From contig JAWKNL010000023.1 in NCBI GenBank assembly GCA_041391725.1, forward strand, positions 46,428 through 110,427: a stretch of 64,000 nt of DNA, read 5' to 3'. The notes beneath the pieces were generated by a model, which worked only from the letters and a program-made list of their open reading frames with translations, did not search any database and had not been told where the DNA came from. Shown here in pieces: positions 46,050-55,385 of the stretch. Within the stretch, counting starts at the first letter, position 1; the number at the start of each line of letters is the position of its first letter. The translations under genes were made by a program, and so were the position numbers. The stretch comes from JAGQVA01 sp041391725. Lineage in GTDB: Bacteria; Bacteroidota; Bacteroidia; J057.

Positions 46050-47327
46050 TCACTCCAAAGCATGAACCATCTCCCTCATGGTCGTCGTGATCAGGGCTTC
46101 GGTGCCGGGCATACAGCGGGTGACCATGACTTCATACCCGCCTTTGGGGTAGGCGGCATCGGTACAGAGATAGCCGCTGCTCCCGTTGCAGTGGGTAATG
46201 ACAATCGTATGCCGGTATGGCGACTCGTCTTTTATGGCCATACCCATTTCGGTCATAAGTTCGCCCGAAATGCCGGCAAAGACAATCTTCCCGATTTTCA
46301 TGGCAGAAAAGCGAATGTCAACCGGAGGGCCTGGTTCGGGGTTCTGATTGGGCGCACGGGTGGGTAGTGGTTTTTTTCCCTGAGCAACCGCAACCCGTTG
46401 CAAAGATTCGATTTTTCCCTCCGGGAAAGTTTCGATCAAACGGGCGATGCGCACGACCTCCTCGCCCACCAGCATACCGATAGCATCGATATCGCGAAAC
46501 TCGTTGCCCGGACCGTATATCGGATTGATATCGCCGGAAGCACCCGCGGTAACCGGAACGATCACCTTTCCTTCAAAGGCCTTTTCCACAAAACGGGCAA
46601 CAGCGCCCGGCCAGTCTCCGGTAATCTGGTAATTGTCCTGTCCGCTGACAGTACCATGGCAGGGCCAGTTGACAAAAACCGCCAGCGGGTTGTGGTTTAA
46701 ATCATCTATTCTCACCACCGAAACCGTATGGTCGCAGGGGCCGTCGGGGTTACGGCCCAGCCATATACTGCCGTCTGCCAGTCGTGCCCGGCGGTTGATA
46801 TTCATGGTACAGCTACCCTCGGCGGCTCCCAAAAGTACGGGTTGAAGGCGGGAGGATGCAGCTTTCGCAACAGCTACCAGCTTGTCTTTCAGGGTTGCGA
46901 TATAAGCCTCCGTTTCGGGAGCGGCTCCGTCGCCATAGGTTCGGTTTGCAGGGCCTCCGTGGTTGTGGGTGGCGACGAGCATGACATACTGAGAATCAAT
47001 GCCTGTGGCCTGATAGATTCGCCTTCGCACTTCGGCACTGAATTCGTGGGAAAAACCGATCAGGTCAGCCGTAACCATCGCCGCTTTATGGGAGCCGTCG
47101 TCGAAGACCATGGCCGTAGCGTAGATAGAATCGTGAACCCCTTTAAAAGGCTCTGTTCGGTTTCCATACCCACTCATGAGAATGGGTACAGAGGGCGTGA
47201 TATTGACTTTAGCGACACCTGCCCGGAGGGTATTCTGGGCGAAAATACCTGAATATCCGGCCAACATCAGGAAAGGCAGAAACAGCAGACGGGAGAAAGA
47301 GGAAAGGCGTGGCATAACTTTTTTCAA
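46050..47327 (-). CDS. Neutral/alkaline ceramidase-like secreted hydrolase
   Basis: A 425-residue protein with a signal peptide (SRLLFLPFLMLAGYSGIFAQ) and the N-terminal domain fold of neutral ceramidases: AGVAKVNITPSVPILMSGYG, VTADLIGFSHEF, MLVATHNHGGPANRTYGDGA (probable zinc-binding His pair), FVNWPCHGTVSG and TAGASGDINPIYG. Characterised relatives cleave the amide of ceramide; many bacterial members are uncharacterised and lack the C-terminal domain, as here. It starts 34 bp after the stop of the giant toxin-like gene on the same strand, so co-transcription is likely. A role on host sphingolipids is inference. Confidence 0.8.
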   Translation of the reverse strand: MKKVMPRLSSFSRLLFLPFLMLAGYSGIFAQNTLRAGVAKVNITPSVPILMSGYGNRTEPFKGVHDSIYATAMVFDDGSHKAAMVTADLIGFSHEFSAEVRRRIYQATGIDSQYVMLVATHNHGGPANRTYGDGAAPETEAYIATLKDKLVAVAKAASSRLQPVLLGAAEGSCTMNINRRARLADGSIWLGRNPDGPCDHTVSVVRIDDLNHNPLAVFVNWPCHGTVSGQDNYQITGDWPGAVARFVEKAFEGKVIVPVTAGASGDINPIYGPGNEFRDIDAIGMLVGEEVVRIARLIETFPEGKIESLQRVAVAQGKKPLPTRAPNQNPEPGPPVDIRFSAMKIGKIVFAGISGELMTEMGMAIKDESPYRHTIVITHCNGSSGYLCTDAAYPKGGYEVMVTRCMPGTEALITTTMREMVHALE

Positions 47328-47361
47328 AATATAGTGATTTTTTGAAAAATGAGTTGAGGGA

Positions 47362-50300
47362 TCAATAGACTAAATTCCTTTCCGGCACCAGATAAAATTC
47401 AGAGCTACCCTGAGAATTGTAATACAGGTCAATAAGTTCAATCTTCACTTTATTGATACCTGGTCGAAACAAGCCTGAAATATCTATAGGTGGGCCGGGG
47501 ATTATCCTCCCGCAGTTGCCATAGCTATAGTCAAAACTATACTCCTTCTGTGTACCATCAGGATTGGAAATTGTAAGTCTGATTTTATCATCTACATAAA
47601 TCTGGCCGCTTCCGTCAATGTTGGAACAAAGCCAAACCTTTCCATCAAGGTATTCAAAAAGCACTTCATTAGTATAGAATACCATTGGCAGGGGGAAGGT
47701 TACATCACTTTTACCCAAATGGTAAGGAGAAAGCATAACCGGAACGGAAACAATCTGGACAGATTCAATCATATCAAGAGTACTGAGAGAAACGGGAAAT
47801 AATTCCAGGTAATCCTTTATTTTACCGATGGAAAGTGATTTAGGTTTATTATCAGCAGCACCTGTAAAATAAAGGAAAAGGCTCTCAGCCTTATTCATTG
47901 CATTTGCCGCAGACAATATGATTTTCTTTGAAGTACTCTTGTCCAACAGTAGGATATCATTCTGAATCGGAATAAGCTGAAGGTTCGCTGCCGAACCAAA
48001 AGTCAGATGAACGGAAGTTTTCACGTTGAGTTGTTCATTACAAGAAACATGAACAGCCTGAAAGTGCACCCACGCATTGGGATCAATGGTAATAGAGAAG
48101 TCATCAGTAGCCATTCCGCCAGAAAAGCTGATTTCGTCGCAATTATCGGCCAGTGGCAGGATTTCCACCGGCTGATTTTTGGCAGCACTGATAAAAAGGA
48201 CATTATCAAAACGATGGATCTGAAAATAGGAGAGAATCGGAGAAAGTAGCTGACTTTGGAAATTAAGCAACTGATGGTTTTGCGGATCGACAAAATAAAA
48301 GGCTCCAGACTGCTGATTACTCCCCAAATATTGTAATCCCTTCTTGTCCGCATCCGATGGGGTAATTTGTTTTTTCCCGGAAATAAAATACCAGGAATAC
48401 GTAAGTAGATTTCCATCAGGCTGCTGTTTGACCAGGCCTATTACTTCTCTATGCTCATATTGAGTTGTCAGCGCATCCATATCTGCGAGAAGGGTAGCAT
48501 TATGTGTGTTTACCCAGCTTTCATTCACAGATAAAATATTTGCCTGTCCCTTATCATCCACCGCAAGCTGCAAACCTTCACGTGTCTGCACCACCAGCCT
48601 TCCACCGGTTATCCTTGCCTGCTGGATTTTGAGATTGGGGAGAAACTGAGTAGCGGGTTGCAGAACACCCGCCTTCAATTGAATACCTGTGCCAAAGGCA
48701 GCCTGAAGTTTATCGAAAGTAGATATAGGTTGCCAGTAGATCTGTCCTTTATTTGCATTCCAAAACCATGCGCCCTGCACCTGCTCCGCAATGCCAAGAT
48801 ATGTCAGTTGGGCATCGACATAGGCTTCGGGGGAAATAACCACCTGAGCGTACCCAAGATCAAACCAGGCTGCAAGTGTTTTTCCAGCCGGATCCGTTAG
48901 CCCCAACAAAGAAACAGAAGGGAGAGAATCTGTATTTTCTTCAACAAGTGCGGGTAGTTGATCCCACCACATAGGGTGATTTTTCAGCCAGGTCTGATTT
49001 ACGCCAATCAGATTTTTATTCCCATCAATATCAATTTGAAAGACCAGGCCGTCGGTAGTGAAAGCCAGCATAAAATTGCCATCTCTTACAATTTTAGCCA
49101 GGTGAGAGATAGGAAGTGCTATGGCAGGTTTTGAAGTAACGCTGTTGTCACCCGTAGCTGGACCTGTCTGGCGATAAAGGGTTTGTTGCTGTCGGCTATA
49201 GAAAAAGAAAATCTCATCCTCCTGACCTTCGATCTTCTGCCAGTTTAGAAGCATGACATCGTTGACCGTAGCATCCGTGAAGTTGAAGGCAATGATTTGA
49301 TAGTCTGCATTTCTATACCATATTCGCTGAATGTTGTTACTGCCATCTCTGGATTCAACCGTAATGAAGGTATCCACGGCTGGCTGAATGAGCGTGGCCG
49401 TAAGTTTATCAAAAGTCGAATTACTGTTGGGATTTCCTGCCGGAAGAATTGTTTTCAGTTCATCCAGCAGTGTATTTGTGAGTTTTCCCGATTTTTTCAA
49501 ATTGTCGGTTAATGTGGTATCCCCCTGTAAAGCAGTAAAAAGCGAAGTGTCCTCATGTAAATAGTAAGAAAGTAAAAAATTGCCCCGATTGCATGACACA
49601 ACCTCCTGAATGGCTGTTACACCCGCAGCGCGCAGTTGTATTTCTACTAACTGCGCGGGCTGTTCAAACAGGAAGTTATACTTTTCTTTGGGCGTTAGGC
49701 TATCATAGTCGGTAAGCCATACTGCTGTTCCGTTTTGAAAATAGATATTCTTCCCATCCACTGCCCGCAAAGTGGCCTCACGGGTCAGATCCGTATCAGA
49801 GCTATTGTTATAAAGAAATTTGCCACTCCCATCATCCTTATTTTCATAATAAGCGCGGGTTACCATCTGAGTACCGGGGATGGCATAATTTTCTATAACG
49901 GTGTATTTACCCAATAATTTATGTGCTTTGGCCAAGTCGGCAAGATGCTGTTCGATAGACTGTCCGGCCAGGTGGTATTTGGATGCGTCTTCCGAAATAA
50001 TTTGTTCGGAAGGATTGCTCGTAGAAAGGTTATTGATCTGCGATACTTCACCGGTTTTTTTGATAATCAATAGTTTCACATACTGGGGATCATGAACGGT
50101 TATGGAGATTCCGCTCAAAGCCATTTTGTTCTGACTCAACTGAGGTGTGTCTTCACTGAGATTAGTGGTATCCATAATCCAGGTTGTGGTTGACTGCAAG
50201 GCCTCCTCAGCCTGAAATATCTCTACACTGACACCCGGATTCAGCGTAAGTACCTGCTCTCCTCCGTGCCCATATAACTGATACGTGATATGTCCTTTGT

Positions 50301-53300
50301 ATTGGGGAACATTTTCCAGATTGGGCACAATCAACTGCCGGTTTGCCGAATCGAGGAATACGGACACCGTATTATCGCGGTAATATTGTTTCAGGTCGCG
50401 AATTACCCATTCACTGGGCCAATAATAAAACTCAAAAGTAAAACTCTCTTTCTGGTTGAGTGTTTTGACTTTATCGTAACCTTTATAGGATTTGATCCGA
50501 TTATGGGCGCAAGCGAGCACGTTATACCAGTAATCAAACACAGAAGCGGGTTCGCCGGGTAAAATTAGTATTTTGGCTTCCTTGTGTTGAAAGGTGGAAC
50601 TATCCTGAAAACCCCATACTTTTCTTAAACTGAAAGAATGCTGGTAATCAATTTTAGGGAAAACTGCGGTCTTATCAATGGTCCGATAGACTTCCTGGCT
50701 ACCAAAAGTGGTTGTCCCTGACCGGAGATCAACCTGCTGAATCACAATGCCGGGGACAGGGCTGAGGGCATTGTTTGTTGAATCAAACGTAAACCCGCCT
50801 ATTGGAACTGCTTTTTCGTAGGCATCATAAATATTTTCAAAAGTCGCCAGGATTTGTTCGGCTTCTGCGGCAACATTATTGAAAGCCTGCGCAAGCGCAG
50901 TAAAACCAATTGCCAATCCTCCCAGAATCACCCCTGCCCCACTCAATACGGTTGATGCAAGTGCCAGGGAGGTTCCTGCCTCCGCAATCAGCCCCATAGA
51001 AATGCCAGCCACGCCTGTAACCAGGCTCGCCCCGTCAAAAGCAGCCTGTGTACCGAACATAATTTTTTCTGACGTATCATTGGCATGCGCCAGTTGATAA
51101 ATATCCAGTACGACGTTTCCGGCCATAAAGGCGGTCCCCAAGCCTTCACCTGCAACCCGGGAGAAGGCTTTTGAAAAAGTAGAAAGCCCTTCACCTGCCA
51201 CCAATTCTTCTCCCGATACCGCGGCCCGTACCAGTTGTACGACTTTGGTTGCATCCATTAATGTACCATGCCCCACTTGAATAAGGTTGAGATAAACATG
51301 TGCCTCCAGTGCTTTTTTCAGATCAGCAGAAAGAGAGGAATCTATATTTTGTTTTTCATGAGCCCGAAAAAAAGAAAAAAGTGTCTGAAACGTAAGTGCT
51401 GCATTCAGTCCGTCTATGGGATCAACTTCACTGAGATTATTGAGTTTTAGAGTGTCTGCATCTTCAATATAATATCCCCGGTTGAAGGTTTTTAGTTTTT
51501 CATTGACAAACTCGCGAAACTTCCACAACTCATCATTATTCACGGGCACTTTTACCACTATTTCGGGTTTGTCCACATTCAACAGTTGTATTTCCCTCTG
51601 CCCTTCTTTTCCTTGCAAGGTTTCTAGTAACGGCATCCATCTTGTGCCTCCCTGCAATTTTCCCGGATTGGATTTGACCAGGCTTTCCACATCCAGACTC
51701 GCAAGCAGAGCAGTGATTTCGGCGTTGTCGATCGCAACCTGATTGATGGATTTATTCCCGTTTGTTCTGCTAGTTTCCAGTTTTTTTCTTTCCCATTGCT
51801 GTGCTGGATCAAAGCCTCCTACCGGTTCTTTCGCGATAATTGACTTTACATTCTGAATTCTATCACCCAGCTTATTTACAATAGCCATCTCACCCTGTGC
51901 TTTTAGCTGCTCTTGGTTTTTATTTGCTACAAGTTGGGTGTAAGCAGTTTCAAGAGCTGGCTCTGTCGCTTTTTGAATTTCAAGCTGAGATAACTCGGCA
52001 TTAACCTTGGCAAGATACTTTCCATAATAATCTTTTCTCGCAGCTTTCAACGATTCCTTCAGATTTTCCCAAACACCGGGCGTCGGTAAAGTGCCCTTTT
52101 TTTGTGCCTCGCTGCGAGCCACTGCATCAGAAATAGAATACCCTTTTGCTTTGTATTCTGAGACCAGATTCAGAAATGTTTGCTGGCTATCATATAGTTC
52201 GTTAAAAAAACGGTCGTGCAAACCCTGAGACTGAAAACTATCAGGGGTATAAACCTTCACATCATCTGCACCAGGCTTATCATTAGCACCACGTCCGTGA
52301 AATTCATTATTCCAATATACATTATCCTGTTTAATGATTTTCCATTGTTTTAGCTTATCATCATACACCATAAAAACCGTAGCCGTAGGTTCTCCCTGCA
52401 CCCCGTTGGCTACCTGCGTTTCTGTAAATTTATAATCCGCTTGCTCTACCGCCATTATAACTTTTTTCTCCTTATATAAAATCGCAGAATTGGGCCGGCT
52501 GTCGTGATATACTCTCAATAAGGTAAGATCAGTCGGGTGTTGGGTAACTATCAGTGACCCGCCCCGCATGGGTGAAGTAAAAAGGAATTTAGACTCTTTA
52601 AAAAGCTCCTCTGGAGTAACGGGAATATCAATATAACTGGGGTGGTTTTCCTGGAGGGGATTGTTCATACTATCATTAAGCGGGCAGGCCTGAAGTATAT
52701 AGGCGTGAGGGCTTTCTTTATTTAGCCCATTCACCAAGATTTTTGTGGGTTCTGTATTAACAATTGAACTAAATTCAAAATTCACCGAATTTTCAGGTTT
52801 ATCACTTATAGACTTCCCGTTTACAATCTTTTGCCAGGTTTCATTATTGATATAATTGATATGGTTTGTAACCAATAGATAAGTGGTAGCTACATGAACA
52901 GGATTATCCAGAATAGCCTGATGTCTGATGAAAAAAAAATCCGCACCCGGTATATCAAACTCCTTGCCGTCCATGGCCAATACATCTCCTTTTGCTATAA
53001 TCGGTGTGGAAGGATCCGCAGGGTCGGGAAATGCATATATCGTTTTCACTTTGGCATTTCTGACGTACACATCTGCGCTGGGAGTAAGTACGGAAACCGC
53101 GCTTCGGCCATCTTTTGTCGTATAGCTACTGACAGAATTGGCTTTTATTCTCTGAATTTTTATATTAAGTGTTTGCATCCCCGTCCACACATCTCTTACA
53201 TATCCCTCGCTTAATTCACAGGCTTTCAGCCTGATTCGGGGAACCTCGGTAATCCCGTGAGGAGTCAGCAGTTTTTCTCCGAGTTTTTTTACAAGATCCA

Positions 53301-53997
53301 ATGCCTCAAAACCCCCAATAGTAGAAGGTGATCCATGTCCATGCACACGTATTCTGTCAACCTTGCCGAAAAGAATGGTCTGATCTCCTTCCACATAAAC
53401 AAAGTTCTGAAGGTTTTTATCCCACCGAACCCATAAAGCTCTGCCAGGAAACCGGTTCATAAAGTTTTTGCTTCCCTTGGTAATCACAGGGTCATCGTCC
53501 ACCTGCACATTGATCACGGTCTCATCCGTCCTTTTAATGAATGCTTCCGGAGCAACTACCCGCTCAAACAAGCTGTCGGAAGTATTTTGGGTAAGATATT
53601 TGCTCCAACCTATATCAGAACTTACACTTTCTATAATAGTTCCTTCGGGAAAAGAATTGAAGGTTAGCTGTTTAGGATTAGTGGTAAAAGGAATATCCGG
53701 GATAATCGGAAATTTATCTTTAGGGATAAACATCATATGGAGATATTTACCCTGATTTCTCAAAGCCGCCCATGCAACATTAGCTTTTCCGTCTCGGGTA
53801 AAAAGAAAGGGGCCATCGTTATCAAAGATCAGAAAATTAGCAGAAGCAGTCTTTCCAAACAACTCTTTAACATTTTCCTTCGCCAACGACGAATCAACCG
53901 TGTAACTGGCCGTTACAACGCCTATCTTTTGGTTGTTAATGCCGAGAACCGGGCGATCATCCGCTCGTAACAGGATATAATAGTCTTGACCTTTCAT
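47362..53997 (-). CDS. Giant toxin-like protein: C80 protease plus TcdA/TcdB-type pore-forming domain
   Basis: A 2211-residue protein without a signal peptide. Residues 1-155 are unassigned. About 160-330 match the C80 autoprocessing protease of MARTX and clostridial toxins: INVQVDDDP, then VHGHGSPSTIGGF with His221, and RIRLKACELSEGY with Cys260, the expected His-Cys dyad. Residues 340-590 are unassigned and 590-760 strongly helical. About 860-1260 resemble the TcdA/TcdB translocation domain: DGLNAALTFQTLF, GTLMDATKVVQLVRAAV, a long Gly/Ala-rich hydrophobic stretch 950-1045, ILILPGEPASVFDYWY and HITYQLYGHGGEQVL. The C-terminal half has two related units (about 1637-1756 and 1797-1912) and a final beta domain. 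There is no glucosyltransferase and no CROP repeat. The upstream half of the gene looks AT-rich. Confidence 0.85.
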   Translation of the reverse strand: MKGQDYYILLRADDRPVLGINNQKIGVVTASYTVDSSLAKENVKELFGKTASANFLIFDNDGPFLFTRDGKANVAWAALRNQGKYLHMMFIPKDKFPIIPDIPFTTNPKQLTFNSFPEGTIIESVSSDIGWSKYLTQNTSDSLFERVVAPEAFIKRTDETVINVQVDDDPVITKGSKNFMNRFPGRALWVRWDKNLQNFVYVEGDQTILFGKVDRIRVHGHGSPSTIGGFEALDLVKKLGEKLLTPHGITEVPRIRLKACELSEGYVRDVWTGMQTLNIKIQRIKANSVSSYTTKDGRSAVSVLTPSADVYVRNAKVKTIYAFPDPADPSTPIIAKGDVLAMDGKEFDIPGADFFFIRHQAILDNPVHVATTYLLVTNHINYINNETWQKIVNGKSISDKPENSVNFEFSSIVNTEPTKILVNGLNKESPHAYILQACPLNDSMNNPLQENHPSYIDIPVTPEELFKESKFLFTSPMRGGSLIVTQHPTDLTLLRVYHDSRPNSAILYKEKKVIMAVEQADYKFTETQVANGVQGEPTATVFMVYDDKLKQWKIIKQDNVYWNNEFHGRGANDKPGADDVKVYTPDSFQSQGLHDRFFNELYDSQQTFLNLVSEYKAKGYSISDAVARSEAQKKGTLPTPGVWENLKESLKAARKDYYGKYLAKVNAELSQLEIQKATEPALETAYTQLVANKNQEQLKAQGEMAIVNKLGDRIQNVKSIIAKEPVGGFDPAQQWERKKLETSRTNGNKSINQVAIDNAEITALLASLDVESLVKSNPGKLQGGTRWMPLLETLQGKEGQREIQLLNVDKPEIVVKVPVNNDELWKFREFVNEKLKTFNRGYYIEDADTLKLNNLSEVDPIDGLNAALTFQTLFSFFRAHEKQNIDSSLSADLKKALEAHVYLNLIQVGHGTLMDATKVVQLVRAAVSGEELVAGEGLSTFSKAFSRVAGEGLGTAFMAGNVVLDIYQLAHANDTSEKIMFGTQAAFDGASLVTGVAGISMGLIAEAGTSLALASTVLSGAGVILGGLAIGFTALAQAFNNVAAEAEQILATFENIYDAYEKAVPIGGFTFDSTNNALSPVPGIVIQQVDLRSGTTTFGSQEVYRTIDKTAVFPKIDYQHSFSLRKVWGFQDSSTFQHKEAKILILPGEPASVFDYWYNVLACAHNRIKSYKGYDKVKTLNQKESFTFEFYYWPSEWVIRDLKQYYRDNTVSVFLDSANRQLIVPNLENVPQYKGHITYQLYGHGGEQVLTLNPGVSVEIFQAEEALQSTTTWIMDTTNLSEDTPQLSQNKMALSGISITVHDPQYVKLLIIKKTGEVSQINNLSTSNPSEQIISEDASKYHLAGQSIEQHLADLAKAHKLLGKYTVIENYAIPGTQMVTRAYYENKDDGSGKFLYNNSSDTDLTREATLRAVDGKNIYFQNGTAVWLTDYDSLTPKEKYNFLFEQPAQLVEIQLRAAGVTAIQEVVSCNRGNFLLSYYLHEDTSLFTALQGDTTLTDNLKKSGKLTNTLLDELKTILPAGNPNSNSTFDKLTATLIQPAVDTFITVESRDGSNNIQRIWYRNADYQIIAFNFTDATVNDVMLLNWQKIEGQEDEIFFFYSRQQQTLYRQTGPATGDNSVTSKPAIALPISHLAKIVRDGNFMLAFTTDGLVFQIDIDGNKNLIGVNQTWLKNHPMWWDQLPALVEENTDSLPSVSLLGLTDPAGKTLAAWFDLGYAQVVISPEAYVDAQLTYLGIAEQVQGAWFWNANKGQIYWQPISTFDKLQAAFGTGIQLKAGVLQPATQFLPNLKIQQARITGGRLVVQTREGLQLAVDDKGQANILSVNESWVNTHNATLLADMDALTTQYEHREVIGLVKQQPDGNLLTYSWYFISGKKQITPSDADKKGLQYLGSNQQSGAFYFVDPQNHQLLNFQSQLLSPILSYFQIHRFDNVLFISAAKNQPVEILPLADNCDEISFSGGMATDDFSITIDPNAWVHFQAVHVSCNEQLNVKTSVHLTFGSAANLQLIPIQNDILLLDKSTSKKIILSAANAMNKAESLFLYFTGAADNKPKSLSIGKIKDYLELFPVSLSTLDMIESVQIVSVPVMLSPYHLGKSDVTFPLPMVFYTNEVLFEYLDGKVWLCSNIDGSGQIYVDDKIRLTISNPDGTQKEYSFDYSYGNCGRIIPGPPIDISGLFRPGINKVKIELIDLYYNSQGSSEFYLVPERNLVY

Positions 53998-54058
53998 AGA
54001 GGTTAGAAGTTGGGGGTTAGGGGCATAACTGAAAATCGAATCCTTTCTACACCACGAC

Positions 54059-54089
54059 TAAATATAGTTCTGCATCAAATAAAAAACAA
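54059..54089 (-). promoter_or_regulatory. Weak promoter candidate for the toxin-like gene
   Basis: On the minus strand TATATTTA (54059-54066) lies 20 bp from a TTG (54087-54089), a partial match to the Bacteroidota promoter pattern, about 60 bp before the toxin-like start codon. The surrounding 53998-54198 spacer is AT-rich and has no gene. Confidence 0.3.
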
Positions 54090-54198
54090 TAGTTTGCAAT
54101 ATATTATTTTGGAAATTTTTGCCTAATCGAATAGTAGTTTTAAAACCCCCTTTCCCCTCAGCAAAAAGCTAACATATAGTGGTTTGAGTCATCTCTTC

Positions 54199-54939
54199 CT
54201 ATTCTCCCTCCCTGAAAAGATCAGCGGTGAAATCAAGCAATTCAGCATTGCCGGTTGCCCCGTGTCCCGGCACTACAAATTTTACCCCGGGGTAGGCCTG
54301 TTTGATTTTTTCCACCGTCGCCGGCCATGCGGCGGTATTGGCATCGCCCAGATAACCTTTTCCGGCGTTCAGCGATTTCATCAGGCAGCCGCCAAAAAGG
54401 GCCTTTTCTGCGGGGAGATAGGAAACGATATTGTCGCGGGTATGGGCTTCACCAAAATAGCGGTTTTCGACAGTTCCTCCGCCACACTTCAGGATAAGTT
54501 TATCTTCAAAGCCATATTGTGGAATGGCAGTTTTACTGCTTGCGCGGGCAAGGTCAATGGTCTGTTGGTGCGCATACGAAGCAATCCCATGCGCATGAAA
54601 AACCTCCAGTCCGCCAAGACAATCGTCATGAAAGTGGTTGATTACCACCCCCTTGATGCGTTTTCCCATTCCTTTTTCAATCCATTCGATTAGTTTTTCG
54701 GAACTGATACTGTCCACGGGGGTATCAAAAATTATTGCTTCTTTACCCTTTACATAGACCATACCGTTGCAGGGAACATGGCCAAACTGCGGGCTTTCGA
54801 GGTAGGAAATATGGACAAATACACCTTTTGTCAAAGGTTCGATCTTCAGCACATCTGAATTATAGGGTTGAGGGGTTTTGGGGTAAGAGGCACAAGCCAT
54901 CAGAAGACAGAGCGGAAAAAGGATTTTTAAGAAATGCAT
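54199..54939 (-). CDS. Subclass B1 metallo-beta-lactamase (lipoprotein)
   Basis: A 246-residue protein with lipobox LMAC (Cys16), starting at 54939. All six B1 zinc ligands are present: His102, His104 and Asp106 in NHFHDDCLGG, His166 in GEAHTRDN, Cys185 in FGGCLMKS and His226 in PGHG. The FGGC cysteine separates B1 enzymes from other metallo-hydrolases of this fold. It would hydrolyse beta-lactams, often including carbapenems, in the periplasm while anchored in a membrane. It lies upstream of the toxin-like gene on the same strand with a 201-bp gap, so probably has its own promoter. Confidence 0.92.
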   Translation of the reverse strand: MHFLKILFPLCLLMACASYPKTPQPYNSDVLKIEPLTKGVFVHISYLESPQFGHVPCNGMVYVKGKEAIIFDTPVDSISSEKLIEWIEKGMGKRIKGVVINHFHDDCLGGLEVFHAHGIASYAHQQTIDLARASSKTAIPQYGFEDKLILKCGGGTVENRYFGEAHTRDNIVSYLPAEKALFGGCLMKSLNAGKGYLGDANTAAWPATVEKIKQAYPGVKFVVPGHGATGNAELLDFTADLFREGE

Positions 54940-55076
54940 ATTGTTTTTTGTTGGGGCAAATAGATTCATACACGTGGTGATAACATATGGGGGGTAAAAT
55001 AAATCATTGTCTGAATCAAAGGCGGATAATGTAAATAGTTGACTAAATCAATTAATTGTTACAAAAATCTCAGTTG

Positions 55077-55379
55077 TTACGAAATCTCCATCTCAAGCAA
55101 AAAAGCGCTCAGCGTCTTTCCGTGTTTGTCAAGCCGGGTCGAGCTTGTTACGCCTCCGCCGAGGGCATTGTGCAGCACAAAATTAAGCGCGCCGAGTTGC
55201 GGGAGTTCATATCGGATCACTTCTCCCTTAACAATTTCGCCAAACCAGTTTTTTACTTTTTCTGCTGTTACCTTTTCTTTGATCAGGCTATAATTTTCCC
55301 GGTCATAGACGATGAGGGAAATATTGCTGATATTTCCCTTGTCTCCGGTTCTTGAATGTGCGATTTCCCAAAGTTTCAT
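55077..55379 (-). CDS. Small AtuA-associated protein
   Basis: A 100-residue protein (MKLWEIAHSRTGDKGNISNI at the start, then NFVLHNALGGGVTSSTRLDK) matching the short domain that forms the C-terminus of AtuA-type proteins in some bacteria and a separate subunit in others. It starts 6 bp after the AtuA-like gene, so the two likely make one enzyme. It acts in the cytoplasm; the reaction is unknown. Confidence 0.8.
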   Translation of the reverse strand: MKLWEIAHSRTGDKGNISNISLIVYDRENYSLIKEKVTAEKVKNWFGEIVKGEVIRYELPQLGALNFVLHNALGGGVTSSTRLDKHGKTLSAFLLEMEIS

Positions 55380-55385
55380 AACTAT

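Noticed and set aside
47362..53997. Tc-complex, RHS or contact-dependent inhibition toxin
   Set aside because: No YD/RHS repeats, no filamentous haemagglutinin repeats, no N-terminal secretion signal. The C80 and translocation-domain features fit the clostridial/Mcf type instead.
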